Part shown: positions 15,370 to 28,247 of the stretch, one piece after another
Layout of the letters: every line of letters begins with the position of its first letter
Position numbering within the stretch: the first letter of the stretch is position 1
Source: Ectocarpus siliculosus
Lineage: Eukaryota; Sar; Phaeophyceae; Ectocarpales; Ectocarpaceae
NCBI GenBank assembly: GCA_000310025.1
Contig: FN649729.1
Location: 4,285,216-4,349,215, forward strand
DNA length: 64,000 bases
Reading direction: 5' to 3'
Made by a program: the position numbers and the translations under genes
Notes under the pieces: model-generated
What the model was told of the DNA's origin: nothing
The model's database searches: none
Seen by the model: the letters and a program-made list of their open reading frames with translations, nothing else

Positions 15370-17250
15370 ATGCCATTGTTAGTCCGAGGCTGTCTATCTT
15401 GGGCACTTGTTTCCATATCCAGTACATATGGAACTCGAGAATGCGGCGTCTTGACTGCTGTTGATGGAAGCCCACACCCTTCCCTCGCAACGGATGCTTT
15501 GCTTGTGTCGCCAGGGCGTCTTTTTTCCTTCGGGACGGCACGACATTGCGCTGGCTTCAGCAGCCCGGTTGGGGAGGGCAAGCCACAGCATGACTTCAAA
15601 GTGTTGAACCGTGACTTGGCGTATTCGGGATGGCGGAAGATTGTGAAGAAGACGGTTCGTGTCGAGGACGAGAAAGACTACGTGTTCGATGTTGTCCATC
15701 AGGTGAATTTGATGTGCATCTATCTATGTAGGCAGACTGCTTGTGGCCCTAGAGATATCTTGGGCTGAAGAAGACACAAGAACAACGGCGTAGTGCTATA
15801 CCTCTACGCCATGTCTTCATCGTGGTATTGCTTTTTGCTGAACGGCGGGTCCGATCCCCTCTCTCGAGATGTGACGCCACTGCTGTACTCGGCACGTACA
15901 TGTGCAGGAACGCCACATTTTTCTGTACTTGGAACTATGTGATATCTTGTAGTTGCTAACACCAACTTGATCGTCCTTGCCGCTTGCCCAATCAAGGAGG
16001 AACCATCGGTGGCAGTTTTTGTTTGGCACACCCAAACCAATACTTTGACGCTGATCAAGGAATTCGCTCCCGGGCGTGAGGAGGTGGCGCACGGGGTTGT
16101 GGCTGGCATGTACGAGAAGAACAAGCATGACTCCCCCCTCCAGGCGGCCAAGTATGAGGTGAGTGAGGGCTCTCGATTGTATCAAACCGATAGCATAGAC
16201 CGCCCCTTGTGTTTTTTTTACTCGCGCTCGATGACAAAACGATACCCGCAAAGCATCGGCATGTGGAATCCAGGCATGTATTTTCTTAGTTGCACTGACA
16301 CACATGCATTCTGCAGAGATCTGGAGACCTGCCGGACAGATGTCCTTTGGTCTGAGGATTTTACGAAGAATCATCAGCCGAATACCGTCCTCATTTGAAT
16401 GAGTCGTGGATGCTGCAAGTGTGTTCAAGAAGACACACTCTCATCTTCACTCTTTCTGAGTCTAGCTATTTTGTCTGGGTATCCTCGGCCACGCTTGGCA
16501 TTCTTCGCCACTTTTCACGAGGAAACAAACTCCGCTGGTAGACAGTTGATCAATCTCTTCACGAAACTGTGACTCAAGCACATGTGTGTTCCGCACTGTA
16601 CGCCTCGGCATATCTTTGTTTGGTAGAAATACAAAAACATCTACTGTAGACTGTATGTGTACCTCTAGCTTCAAAAAGGTTCAGACGAGTTTCAGGGAGT
16701 TGAAGGGCCATTTGACCTACAAGCCTCTACCAATCGTGGCATTAAACACAGCAGCGCCCCAATGTTGTATTCTCTCCGTAACAGTAGCTCCAAGAAGACA
16801 GCTGTAGTTGGTGGTCGTCTTGTGTACCAGCATCTAGTCGTGAATTTCGTGAGGGCACGCGCTGTAGTATGTTTGGTAGCAGAACCCATTCCGGCCACCT
16901 TCAAACTGTTGTTCCTTTGTTGCATTCGTTTTTCCGTTGCGCAGCTTGAAGAGGAGGCTCATCTGCTGGGTGGAACATGGCACACGCTCTGTGAAGATGA
17001 TGAAACCACGATAAACGCTGACAAATACAGCTCCAACGAGTTCTACTGTTGGCTGGTCGTCGATCCTTACGTGACTCCGACTCCGAAGCCCATGGACGAC
17101 GAGGAGTTTATCGAGATCAGGAGAGGCGTATCCATGCAAGAGTGCATGAGAATGGTAGGAAGGGGTGAACTTTCGATTGTGTCGAGTTTTGTTGTTCTTA
17201 TGGGCGCCCGAAAATTGCGGCAACTAGGTCTGCTGGAGGGCGATTTCTAG
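15370..17250 (+). CDS. NUDIX hydrolase-like protein, probably organelle-targeted
   Basis: Three exons: 15370-15702, 15997-16158, 16945-17250. The CDS is 801 nt (266 aa), phase 0 throughout. NUDIX enzymes split nucleoside-diphosphate-X compounds. Visible parts: FKVLNRDLAYSGWRKIV; KDYVFDVVHQ; strand PSVAVFVWHTQTNTLTLIKE; then EFAPG...VVAGMYEK and QAAKYELEEEAHLLGGTW, aligning with the family pattern (P/V)AG-x-hE...AA-x-EL-x-EE-x-G. The metal-binding glutamates of the box are kept, but the usual Arg is Tyr and the late Gly is His, with two extra residues before the helix. ADP-sugar pyrophosphatases are the closest type I can name. The first 40 residues (MPLLVRGCLSWALVSISS...) look like a signal or transit peptide, but the start ATG is uncertain. 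The exon 2 acceptor is an unusual AAG, chosen because it keeps the frame and family alignment. Confidence 0.75.
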
Positions 17251-18943
17251 TCTACTGACCAACGGTCTATCATGCTATTTGAGAGCGGATGGTGGCTTCG
17301 AAGAAGTAGACAGACAGCGCACGGTTATTTCGCTGGAGCCTTGTACATAAACGAGCTTACAACCCCTCAACCCCTCAACTCGGGCCGCGCTGGAAATGGA
17401 TCTTACGACCTTCACCAGGCCGTGGTTCCATATGGTGGTGTACCCCACAACTTGTTGCAAGCTTTGATTGTGAACGGACAAAGTCAGAAGGTTCAACACA
17501 GTTGGGTGTCCGAAGCGTTTGACCTGTTGAGCGGTCAATTCATGCTTCTTGCTCCCTACGCAGCGCCCTGAGTGCACCCCTATTTTCCTGGCAAGAGAAG
17601 AAGGGGGTTGCGGGCTGTGCCTTTTGCGCGTGCCCGCCCCCTTCCATGTCTCATGGGCTGGTTGTTCTCTTGTTGTTATGGCGGTATGATTTCCCCGTCT
17701 GAGTAGGGCTGTCTGGAGTCTAGGCTCAGCCTCCGTAGGCCGTCATCCCGACGGTGATTGTTTGTATAGGGCAAGGAAGGGAAGACGTCTGAAGTGTATC
17801 TTGAATTTGGATTTGAGAAATTTAGTGTCGTTTGCAGAGATTTTTTTGTTCCATCCTTCCTTGCCCTTGCGTGCTGTTAGCTTAACCTCCATACACTATT
17901 CATAGGCATAGGGATGTTAGTTTTAGTTCCCTCGCGAATATTGTGATTTGCTCGTCTTGGGGCTATTTCAATTTTGGCAACCTCTCTTTGAGAAGCTTGA
18001 GTAGCAGCGCCGTAGCCTGCCACACGTGGGTACTGTAATGGTTTGGGGAGGGGGGTTGAACCGAGGGCAAGAGATAGGAAGATGGTCGCTCGACACAACG
18101 GGAATTACTACGCACATGCAGCTTCAACCCCCTTTTTGATGGAAATCGCGACACGAAGCCCGCCCGTAAGAAGGCAGAGAGGTTAAAACATGCATTACTA
18201 TTTGCCAAAGAAGGTGTTCCATCGTCCATTATGCTTCGCACCATAAGAAATTTTCACAACATGGAGACGTGCCGAAGGGTTGCAGTGGGATTGAGTGACG
18301 CCTCTGCTTTGGTTGTGTGGGTCTCTGATGGAAGGGGATGCACCATCATTACAATATATGATTGAGGTTCTGTATTATATTTTCTACTTGTACTCTTGGT
18401 GTTTTACAAGTGTGTGTCGTTTTGAGGTAATCGCCCTGTGATCACGGAAGGCGTCCGCGTCAGCTGGCAGATGTTCGAAGGTATATACTGACCAGAGACC
18501 GGGGAAGGGCTAAGAAGATGACACACGAGGAGATCTTCCGCGCAGCACAGTCTATGCGTATGTACATTTAAGATTTGGTCACTTGCTGTATCCTTTTTTC
18601 TTTTTTCCTGAACATGACTGCTTCAGTTCGCTGTTGCATGACTTTGTTGCGTTTCTCAAACCAGCCACGCAGCGTGCTTCCACACAAAGGCTTGATCGGC
18701 GCTGATCGTTCAGTGTGTTGCAGCGTGACACCAACAAGTCACGCACCATAACTGGCACCCTCCAACCAGCACCATCCAATGTCCAATATCGGCCCAGAAA
18801 TACGGCGGGCAGGGGGGGGGAGGGGGAGACGCGGTTTGCACACCTTCCATTTCAGATCTCGCAGCAGCTCTGATGATCTGGCCACATGGCCACATCGGAC
18901 GAAAAACACCACACGGCATCGAGCTGGTGACCCCCTTGTCAAC
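17251..18943. other. Intergenic, NUDIX to Rab (same strand)
   Basis: 1.7 kb in tandem orientation, expected to hold the NUDIX 3' UTR and the Rab promoter. It contains part of a 25-bp sequence (18560-18584) that recurs at 41738-41762 with one mismatch. Open frames on both strands near 17272-17577 are unrecognisable and overlap each other, so I do not call a gene. Confidence 0.5.
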
Positions 18944-21900
18944 ATGGCTTCACGCTCTTCTCTCGAGTACGACTACCTCTTCAAAATTGTCCTTGTTGGA
19001 GATGCGGCAGTAGGAAAAACGAACCTATTGGCCTGCTATACCTCACAGGTGTGTGAGATGCTGTTGCGTGTCTGAGAGAGGGAGAACGAGAGAGAGCGGA
19101 AAAGCGGTTGAATTGTACCATGGTAGTGTTTGATGGCGCTGCTGTGCTGCTGCTGAGCCTCGGCACGACGTACGAAGGTAACAGCAAAGTATGTTTCCCG
19201 TGACCCTATATGTACAAATGAATGTAGACGTCGTGCACTCCTGTCCTGTGTAAAAGTTGCCAAGCCCCAAACGACCCCTGTCTGCGTACCCGATTTATTT
19301 GTGCGCTAGGACAAGCGCCAAAGACCAGACGGGACTGTTCCAAGTTTTCGATCCGACCGCAAGACTACGGTCGGAGTGGAGTTCGCGACTATGGTGGTGA
19401 CTCACCCTGATGGCAAGCGCATCAAAGCTCAGATTTGGGATACTGGTGAGCACCCAAAGCGCCGCGCCCCCTTGGCTGACGGCGGTGACTTCGTTCGATT
19501 CAGCGATGATTCCGTTCCGACCGACCAATCGAGAGCAAGGAGCAATGAGTTACATGACAACTGCAGCCTGTCCCCGTTTGTTTTGGGCGAGTTGTTCGGC
19601 TGCGACCGACCTTGATCTGGGAAATAACATGGAAGGTCGAGGTTTTGATACAAATATTCCGTATGTGGGGCTTCGTTCGATTCAGCGATGATTCCGTTCC
19701 GACCGACCAATCGAGAGAGCAAGGAGCAATGAGTTACATGACAACTGCAGCCTGTCCCCGTTTGTTTTGGGCGAGTTGTTCGGCTGCGACCGACCTTGAT
19801 CTGGGAAATAACATAGAAGGTTGAGGTTTTGATACAAATATTCCCTATGTGGGGCATGTACGCTGTAACCTGACAAACCACGCCGTCTACCAGCATTCAA
19901 CATTCGTCTGACGAAGCTGGTGCTTACCACCTACTACGCAGCTCACAGCCTCTCGCCGAATCAGGCGATGGCAATTTTCATGCCTCGAAGACCACGGCCC
20001 AAATACGGACAGCCGGAGTTTAGCTCGCCGATCGTTTGGCCACATGTGGCGTGGACTGCTTACGGAACGATATCTCTCATAGCACGCATAGACGGAATGT
20101 GTTTCGTATGTGGCCGAGCACGCCTACACATGTTCTCCCGCACATGCGGCGTAACTACGCTGTACTTGCTTCAAGCCGGGTCTCTTGACTGCTGCTCTGG
20201 ACTACTGTGTTGTGAATCACATAGACTTACTGCTGGGGAGTTTATTGGTCAAATCAAACACATGTCTTAAGAGTAGAGCCAGGGGTTCGCACAGCAGCAG
20301 CGGTGTTGGAACGGATGAGAAGAATCAACAAGCAAACGATGTTGTACGCGTTTACCCAGCGACGTGCAGCACAAGTTTTTTCATGTCCCTTTTCTTCCTT
20401 TTTTTTAAATGACGGTACATAACAGCATGAGTTGTAACTTCCGCAGCGTATCGGGTGTACACGCATAGACTACACCGGCATGGCGCAATCCCGACCAAAT
20501 GTCCAAATTGACACTCTTTTTTGCGCTGCCTGGTGGTACAAGTCATGAGGACACCCCTCCTCGTTTTGTTTTTGATGCCCACGGCTACCGTCTGCTTCAT
20601 CTGACGCTCACCCAAACATTGGGAGTGTGGCCCAGTGCGGTGAGCTGTGATTGCTCGCGACCACCGAAAGATTCCGTCACTAGTTCCAAAGTTCAAAGCG
20701 TGCGAGGAGCATTTGCTGAAACAGGCGTTTGAACGGCGCGGTGTCGACGTTGAATCGTACCTCTGTGGAGGAGGAATGAATTCACCCCCAAGCGCTTGCA
20801 ACTCTTACAGTAGCGCAGGTAGAATACAGGTTGATGTAGTCGACAAATATGCGCAGTATTGAAAGTTGTTGCCGGGAGTTCGGATGCAAATGACAACAGA
20901 AGTGCGTGGGCAGCCGTTCAGGAACAGCGTTCACCTACCTGTTTCCCCGTGTATGTCTCTCCCACCCCGTGTTTGCACTTGTCGCTCCGCCCGTGCGATT
21001 CACTCATGTGTCTGTCTCACCAGCGGGCCAGGAGAGATACAGGGCCATCACCAGCTCGTGAGTGCCCTCTGTGTGCTTCAGTTTCGTGCATCAGAGTGTG
21101 GCTGTATGTTGGAGTCGCAATGTTAATGTCGCCAGCGGCTTGATTGACTTGGTGCTGGACGGTCGTGTTCGGGTGCAGTACGTAGTGAACGAACGTCGAG
21201 AAAGTGCCTCCCGCGCTCGCTCTTACAACACGAATACATGCATTCGCTCACGAACAGGCACTACAAGCGGGCGTCTGGAGCACTGCTGGTGTACGATGTG
21301 ACGAGTAGGTCCAGCTTCGAGAACGCCGAGAAAGTGTGGCTTCGTGAGCTCAAGAACGCGGCGGATTCCAACAGCAGCCTTCTTGACAGCCTGGTGCTCG
21401 TCGGCAACAAAGTCGGTACGTCTTGACGTTGTGAGCGTGAGCCAGGAGCAGCCTGTCGATATCACGCTTCCTTGTCTCCATTCCCATCCAACGCACTGCC
21501 AGTGGTTACAATTGCTGCCTGTTTGTGTGTATTTTTTATTATTTTGCATCAACTAACCGGCTGACCAATGAAAAGACGTCAGTCTCAGTGCGGTGGAAAA
21601 CACAAAATGCTTCCATAGGCCACGATCTGGGACCCTGTGACCGGAGGAGTCTACGCTACTCTCCGGATGCGTGTGTGTGTTCGTCCCATCTATTCTGGCG
21701 ACGGTTTACAGGTCTTTCGGCGTATATACCTGACGTATCAGCCGGTTACTGTCTGGTGCTATATAAATAGGCCACGGAATAAACTTGCCTTCCTCGCTGT
21801 GTCGCGCGATTTGAACTAGAAAACACAGAGTAGATATATGGCCATATTTTTGGATGCATTCCCCCCTTGATTAGTGTGCTTGGTTCCAATTTGGGTGTGC

Positions 21901-22316
21901 CCCTAGTTCGGAGTGCGTAAGTACATATCTGCAATGGATGAACGCGTTGCGCTTCAATACTTGCACCTCGAGGCGTGTATCCGATGTTAGAGACGTACTG
22001 TACTGTACGGAAGTCCCTCGGCTGTGCTGATTCCTCGTCAACACTCGCACCTATTGCAGATCTGCCAAACGCCGACGTAACGGAGGCCGAGCAAGAATCC
22101 AGCGCCATGAGGATGGGACTGGCATCGTCTGCTCGAGTATCTGCAAAGACTGGGCAGGGCGTGGATAAGGCGTTCGAGCGCCTCATATTGCGGGTTTACG
22201 AGGTCGAGCATGGTCGTGGACAGCAGGCCGCACCACCGAAGGAGGCAGCTCCGAAGGGTATCGTCTTGGCGACACCGAAACCTCGGGCGGAAGAAGATAA
22301 ACTGGAGTGCTGCTGA
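18944..22316 (+). CDS. Rab-family small GTPase
   Basis: Five exons: 18944-19048, 19310-19445, 21024-21057, 21258-21415, 22060-22316. This gives 690 nt (229 aa). Rab GTPases direct vesicle traffic. Motifs in order: P-loop GDAAVGKT (19-26), TTVGVEFAT after switch I, WDTAGQERYRAIT (switch II), LVGNKVDL (NKxD), and SARVSAKTG (the SAK guanine loop). The terminal LECC is a double-Cys geranylgeranylation signal, so the protein should be membrane-anchored. The body is nearest to the Rab11/Rab2/Rab4 type; I cannot name the subfamily. The exon 1/2 border is ambiguous: an alternative pair (18944-19050 with 19345-19445) removes 11 residues before FRSDRK and matches the usual family spacing exactly, giving 218 aa. 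The second intron carries a direct duplication. Confidence 0.95.
19489..19855 (+). repeat. Tandem duplication (about 183 bp x 2) in Rab intron
   Basis: The segment starting CTTCGTTCGATTCAGCGATG at 19489 is repeated head-to-tail from 19671. The copies differ by only a few substitutions and one 2-bp insertion (GAGAGC versus GAGAGAGC), so the duplication is recent. It lies wholly inside intron 2. Confidence 0.93.
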
Positions 22317-23578
22317 TTCGGAGCGACGATGCCCGGAAGCGTACAGTACGTATCTTCCTTTACCGTGGGTGGAGGAACACGGACATATTTCACGTAGGAC
22401 GGAGGACATCCCGGCTCCGTTCTTGATTGTGCCCTTTCAGAAAAGAGAGGAAGGGGTGTGCTTGGCAATTCAAGCCCGCCGTCGAAGAAACGTCGGAGTT
22501 ACTCTTTTTTAATGCCAGGTTAAATTGCCGGGGATTGGGTGGAGTACTGCCGGGGCGTTTCCAATAGCACCGGTAACCTGGACTTCTGCTGGGTACGTTG
22601 CTCTTGCCCTGGTGACAAACAAACAGGCAGCCTGGCACCGAACTTATTGCATTAATTTTGCTGTGTTGTTCAGGAGGGAAGCAAGGCTTGACAACGCAGT
22701 ATTGGTTGTACAGCAGTCATTTTTGTCGTTCTCTGTTTGCGAGTCCTTGTACTACGTAGTTGCTTTAAAATGCTACAGGATTGTTGAGGGAAATTGCCGC
22801 ATTTATACCAAGGCAAGCGTTTCAACAGGTTGCGTTGGATTCAGGTGTTGATTTGCTGGGCGGCATAGAGGTATCATGCGTTGGCCTGTGGACGTGAGTT
22901 GGCCTGTGGACATGAACCTAGTTTGTACCGGCCGAAAGCTACGACACTTTGCATGCGTACGGCGGCAGATTTCCGAAACACCAGATCTAGGGTCCATGCG
23001 AATATGCACAGGTAAACAGTCTGTAAACCTGGAACGCTCTAAGAAGTCTCCCAACTCCCGGCGTACTGCTTCAGGTGGATGTTTTTTCGCTCGGGGCGCG
23101 AGTTAGACTTGAGCACGTTCCGTTCAACACAATGCGCGTCTGTTGACGCTCCCCCCTATATTATTGGCTTGTCGTTTGTGTTAACAACGAAGTGTTCCAT
23201 ATGATGGTCGCGCTGAAGCCAAGAGTTTTCCTCGGCCACGAGCCAAGCTCACTTGACACAAGAGTATCTGTCAGCGTGCAACATCCTCACCGAAACTGAA
23301 CAAATACTATAGCATGCGTGTTGCCCTCGCATCAATACTGCACGACAGGTTACGACTTTCCATGAAAACTATCACCCCATGGTCCTCCTTGCCAAGACCC
23401 CGCTGGTCACACGAATCACAACCCTTGTTTTTTTGTTTTCTTGCTTTGGCTCCATGGACAGAGACAGGAGATACGTCCAACACACAAAAATCCGAAAGTA
23501 GCCAGCAAAGCTCTTTTATCTACATCGTCTCGGTGCAAGCTTGTCGCGGCAACGAAAAACACTAAAAGCCTTGGGTCA
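22317..23578. other. Convergent spacer, Rab / DEK-C-like gene
   Basis: 1.26 kb between two stop codons. It holds no recognised gene. A half-palindrome TGTACAGCAGT occurs near 22707. Long 3' UTRs probably fill part of it. Confidence 0.5.
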
Positions 23579-25800
23579 CTAAAGCTCAAACTCCTCTTCA
23601 GACTCATCGTCATGACTCTTCGAACAATCTCCACCGTCAGAGGTCCCTTCCTGTTCGTTCACACTGCGCCGTTTCTTCTTGGGAGGAGAGCCGTGGTCTT
23701 CTGACCTTTCTCTTCGCCGCGATCCCTGGACGACGTTGCCAAGGTCCATGCCGTCCAGGTCGTTCTTCGTTTCGGTTCTTCGCCGTGCTTGCGCGATCTG
23801 CCGAGTGACAAAAGAGCTTAGACTATGGCTGTGGTGGTGGTGCGGATTCGCGTCATGTGTAACCTTCTGTACAAGCGCACGTGCAGTAAGGTGCGCCGAC
23901 GACTGCGGGTCGGGAGCAGAGGGCGGAATCAAACAAAAGGCTGCCTGTATGTTGGGGTTAAGTTCACCAGATCGGTGAATTGTACTTGAGATTTGGATTT
24001 AGATACACGTTATAGCTTACAAGTATTCAACAACAGTTGTGTGCTACTTGCCATACCTCTTTGGATGACGGGAATAAGCCCTTGAACTGTGCGCCAGAAG
24101 AGATGAGCCTCTCCCGAAGTGTTCTCTCCGCATCGCGCCTCTTCATCTGCTTCAAACCTTGGAGCGGTCTGGGTCTGCAACGAGCAACGAGGCAAGAAAG
24201 GATGACGGCGGTTGGTTGGTTGAGCGAAGGTCAGGACGTGCAAACCTTGATCTTGCAACAGCTGCGTTGGACCGCCCAAAGGAGGGGACTACCTGTACAG
24301 GACAATCCCGAGAGAGGGCCCCTCTTGCAAACCAGTTCCCATGGCATGCATGCATAGCTGAAACAAAGTTGTCCGCAGATAAAATGGTGCTGGGGCCAAC
24401 TAACTCATATCGATAACCAATAATTTTTCTGGAAACCACAGAATCAGGAGGAAATTCCCAGGCCAACAGAGAGCAGCTGCGATTATTGAGATCAACCCTT
24501 ACGGTCGAAAAAAGGAAAAACACTGGCTTTGACTCGACAGACCACCAGCCGATGGTTGGTTCCTTTCGAACCACCACACACGACAGGCATCAACAGCGGC
24601 TATTGTCATAAGATCGAGAAGGATACACGACCTGCTCCGTGTTGAGCAGCGCCACATCATCAGCGCACAACAAGCAAATAAGGAACGGCCGGTTGTGTAC
24701 TTGAAAAGAGTAAGAACCATGATCTGCGCTCTTTTTTTCCTTCTAAGATCGATCTCTGAAGGATTGTCCTCCTTGCCTCTCTCCAATAAATGCTCCCCAT
24801 ATAATCCTGGCTGGTGGACATGTTGTCGATTGGTGGTGTATTCAAGATGCTCAGCAGAGAGTCGACACACAAGCAATCATCTGATCTGTACATATCATCA
24901 CCATACAAACGCCGCGACACGTTCCTACACACCAACAAGCTAGCACACGGGTGCCGTGCAAAGTGCAAACAAACGTGCAATTAGTGCCGCGTGCGCGCAA
25001 CAACGCCTCCACAACGACCTCACACCTAAATCCCGGCCAAAAAATCTCGCTGGGATTTGGCCCTCGAAATCCCAGCGCAGGAAATGCGATCTCGGGGTGA
25101 TTGGAATTTGAAAGCTCGGTTTTCCAGCAAATACAGTAACAGCACCATCAGGGGGTACAGTATGTCCTGTCGTCCTGTCGGCCTCACCCCAAACCCTAAT
25201 CTGAGGAACTGCTGCAGACCTTCCACAAGAGTTGGCCTGACAACACAGCAGATATGCATACCTATAGTATATCTTCGATGCCTGCTGGGCGTAATAAAAA
25301 TGGCCGTTGATACTTTTTTGATAAAGTGTGAAATTGGAAATTGGGGAAGCTACGAATGTAACTGCCGTTGTCGCTCTTCTTGGATCTTGGAAAAACATGC
25401 ATCGACCACCAAATGCTGTTACTCTCGTGATATGTTACACCCACCCAAGGTTCATCGCCCTGGCCAAATCCCTCATTGCTGGCATGGCATCGCCTTGATC
25501 ATTGTCATCTGATGACGAAGATCCACACTCGTTGCGATCATCCTCGTCACCATCCTCGTCATCAACCCCTTCCTCCGTGTGGTCGTCTTCGTTGCCGTTG
25601 GCCCCTTCTTCGCCTTCCTGTGCGATGAGCGCCTGAAGCGCGACTTTATGTTGTGTGAGTTCCTTAACGGGGACATGAATAGTGGCCGCAATCGTTGTCT
25701 TGAACTCCTTCCATGTTTGCGTCTTCCATATTTTGTGCTTCATAACCTCCTTCGCCCCTTGCTCGACATCCTCCCAGGAGACAATCGATGGCACGACCAT
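23579..25800 (-). CDS. Nuclear-type charged protein, possible DEK-C-like domain
   Basis: Three exons on the minus strand: 25800-25445, 24174-24057, 23944-23579. The CDS is 840 nt (279 aa), with phases matching (2, then 0). Residues about 5-60 (SWEDVEQGAKEVMKHKIW...TWKEFKTTIAATIHVPVKEL) form a helical domain whose spacing recalls the DEK C-terminal DNA-binding fold; this is a weak resemblance, not a firm match. An acidic tract (EDDHTEEGVDDEDGDEDD) follows, then a basic helix GLKQMKRRDAERTLRERLI, a His-rich patch, a nuclear-localisation-like PPKKKRRS, and an acidic end (DDESEEEFEL). Acidic and basic blocks with an NLS suggest a chromatin or RNA-associated protein. That is inference. I do not recognise an orthologue. 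Confidence 0.68.
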
Positions 25801-27554
25801 CGCTCTCCCTCTCTCTCTCGCTGTCTCGTCTCCAGCTGCGTACGACAGCTAGAAGTGGTGTTGAAATCTAGGCACTTCCCAATCCTCTAGACGTGGGCGG
25901 GTGGCGTTTTGGTGAGATGTGATGTCGACTTCCCGAAGCAAGACCTGGTGTGCAAGGCGGCCAGTGCGAGTGGCACACCCAAGACGTACATCAATCTGCA
26001 CAGACACTTCATTTCGGGGCTCCGTGTATCAATCGGTGGGGGGTCGATCATCGCAAAGCACATGATGATTCATTTTTGTCTTGAATACTACACCACACGC
26101 CAGCAGAGGGACAGAGAGGAGATAGAAGGGGAGTAGAGAGACGAGAGGAGCGACAGAGAGGAGATATAAGGTTGCCGTTGTTTGTAGTCCAGCAATGCGG
26201 GACGGAAATCCTAGACGGCGTACCGCTCGAACAAAGGTTCAAACAGAGGTAAGTGGACTATTGTACAGCAGTAGTTGCTGTGAAAGTGGTCGTGCTGCTT
26301 ACTCCACAAATCATGACATGATGAATCGAACTAATAGACACGGGGGCTCTTACGTAGGAGAATTCTCGATGTACAGTAGTATAGCATGAACAAACACCTC
26401 CCCAGTGACATTGTGTAGAGAACTTATGGACTTTCCGCTGCAAGAAGAGCTTCGGGAGGAAGTCGGAGCCTTTTTGGCCAAAACTGGTCTTTTGCGAATT
26501 TCTGAATGAAAAGAGCACAGGCGCCTGCTGATTGGATGATGCGGACAGTCCAGATCTGGGTTCCAGGTGCAAGGCTGCCTCCCCACTCCCCACCTGAGCC
26601 GTGTCTTATCAACAGCCTTACATGCATCGAATGGGCCAATTGATACGGATTACAGACAACACCTTTGCAGGAACGCGTCGTAAACGGGACACGAACAGGT
26701 TGTAAGATTTACTCCTAGACTTGTAGTGTATGTATATTTAGGGAGAAAGCGAGACCTCTACTACTGTAGGTCCAAGCTCTAGTTTGCCCGGTGACTCCTT
26801 CTCATTTCATCGGTGGGTACGGTTTTCTTGCACGCTTGCCGCTGGTAGCTCTTCCAACAGTGCACTGATAGACGCGGAGCAACTTCGCTGCTGAACCTGC
26901 GGTATCGTCCCGCGATTCGCCTTCCACTAACTACTTACTCCCGTCTACGTAACACCCGCACCCACACTACTGCTGTTGTAGTGAAAGCAACGCCAACAAG
27001 CCGCTTTGACGGGTACAAACAGGGATGTGATTTGGTGCCGTACCAGGGATACCACATTTAAATCCCGCAGTACGTGTAGTGCGTCCCCGGGAACGGGGAA
27101 AAGCCTCTGCAATTCTGCCCTCCTTATGTCGACTAACCGCAAACATTACGGTGAGATACGAAAAGGCAGGTAAAACTATGTAACTTCCCGCCCCCTACAA
27201 CGGCAAGCACAACCTCAAACGAACATCAGTGGATTAAACTGGAACTGTTTATATTGTTCATGCGCACAATTGAGGAAATGTTGAACCCTTCTTGCGTAAA
27301 GAACCAAAGTCATGCACCGTAGAGGAGTTCTCCCGTGCGAATTCCGACTACGGGACCCCGGATCGGAGCTCGTCTGTTAGCGAGGGCCACCGCACGGTGG
27401 GAACAATTATTAATATAAGCGGCGGGTAATTAACAAGATGGCAAGAAAAAGAACGCGCACATGCTGTTGTCCCGATTCGATTGAAATGCTATCGTATGAG
27501 CTGTTGTTGATTATGGTGTCGATTTCGTTGTTGCTGTTGTCTTCACAGTTTTCA
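25801..27554. other. Gene-poor region upstream of the DEK-C-like gene
   Basis: 1.75 kb. A 76-codon open stretch from 25909 reads VDFPKQDLVCKAASASGTPKT and then YINLHRHF, which faintly recalls a BED zinc finger of hAT transposases; it is too short to claim. A GA-rich patch lies near 26103-26165, and a TTGTACAGCAGTAG half-palindrome near 26261. The rest shows nothing I can name. Confidence 0.45.
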
Positions 27555-28247
27555 CCCTTATGTGGCTACAGGCCGATTCAGCTCGGTTCTCACTCCGATC
27601 ACTTTGCGTGCCGAAAGATCGCCGTTGTGCCTCGGCTAAGAGCAAAAAACATACATAGAGACCAGCAGGGAGACACGGGCAGCCCACCCCAAAAGCACGC
27701 TTATCAGCAATGCGCACAGGACTCACACAGTACAATACTATTCACCCATGCCTAATCTCTCTGACGTGGGGCAGATATCCTTTCCAGATCCAATCTACTG
27801 CCTACCAGCTGTCAAGATTCAAACGCAAAATACCACCACTGAAGGGGACATACAGCACCCTGAACATGTGATCAACCCGGTGCCGCATCCGCGTGGGAGA
27901 GCAGAGAAAGCGCACACCGGAGCCGATGCTAACGTACTGCCTCGGTGCTTGATGTTGTTGTGATTGCGGTGCGTGTGGTTCCCAATATTGGGAGTGAAGG
28001 GTGGTTCGTCTGCTGTGTGCAAAATTTCGCTCAAAGGCAAGGGTTTTCGGGACTACAGCTCCGATCACAGCGCCGATCACAGCTCTCTATTTGTAGTACA
28101 GAATAGTTAAATTTATCACGATTTTTATGCATTTTGTGCGATAGTGGATGATGGTCTCGATTCTCTGATGAGCGGGCCGTTTTTTTGTCGATCTGGCGCT
28201 TCTGTGAGGCGGTTTCCCGTCAGCGTCTTCGCATCTAGCGCCGCTAG

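Noticed and set aside
17272-17577. Overlapping open frames on both strands after the NUDIX gene
   Set aside because: Neither has a domain, and they overlap over their whole length; likely 3' UTR.
24489-24505. TCAACCCTTACGG, resembling a transposon end
   Set aside because: It resembles the piggyBac-type end, but no partner end or shared subterminal block was found nearby.
24152-24577. Minus-strand 141-codon frame in intron 1 of the DEK-C-like gene
   Set aside because: It overlaps exon 2 of that gene in a different frame; the exon chain in phase gives a better protein.
25909-26136. Possible BED zinc finger fragment
   Set aside because: Only one Cys and one His-like pair fit by eye, and the reading is too short to separate from chance.
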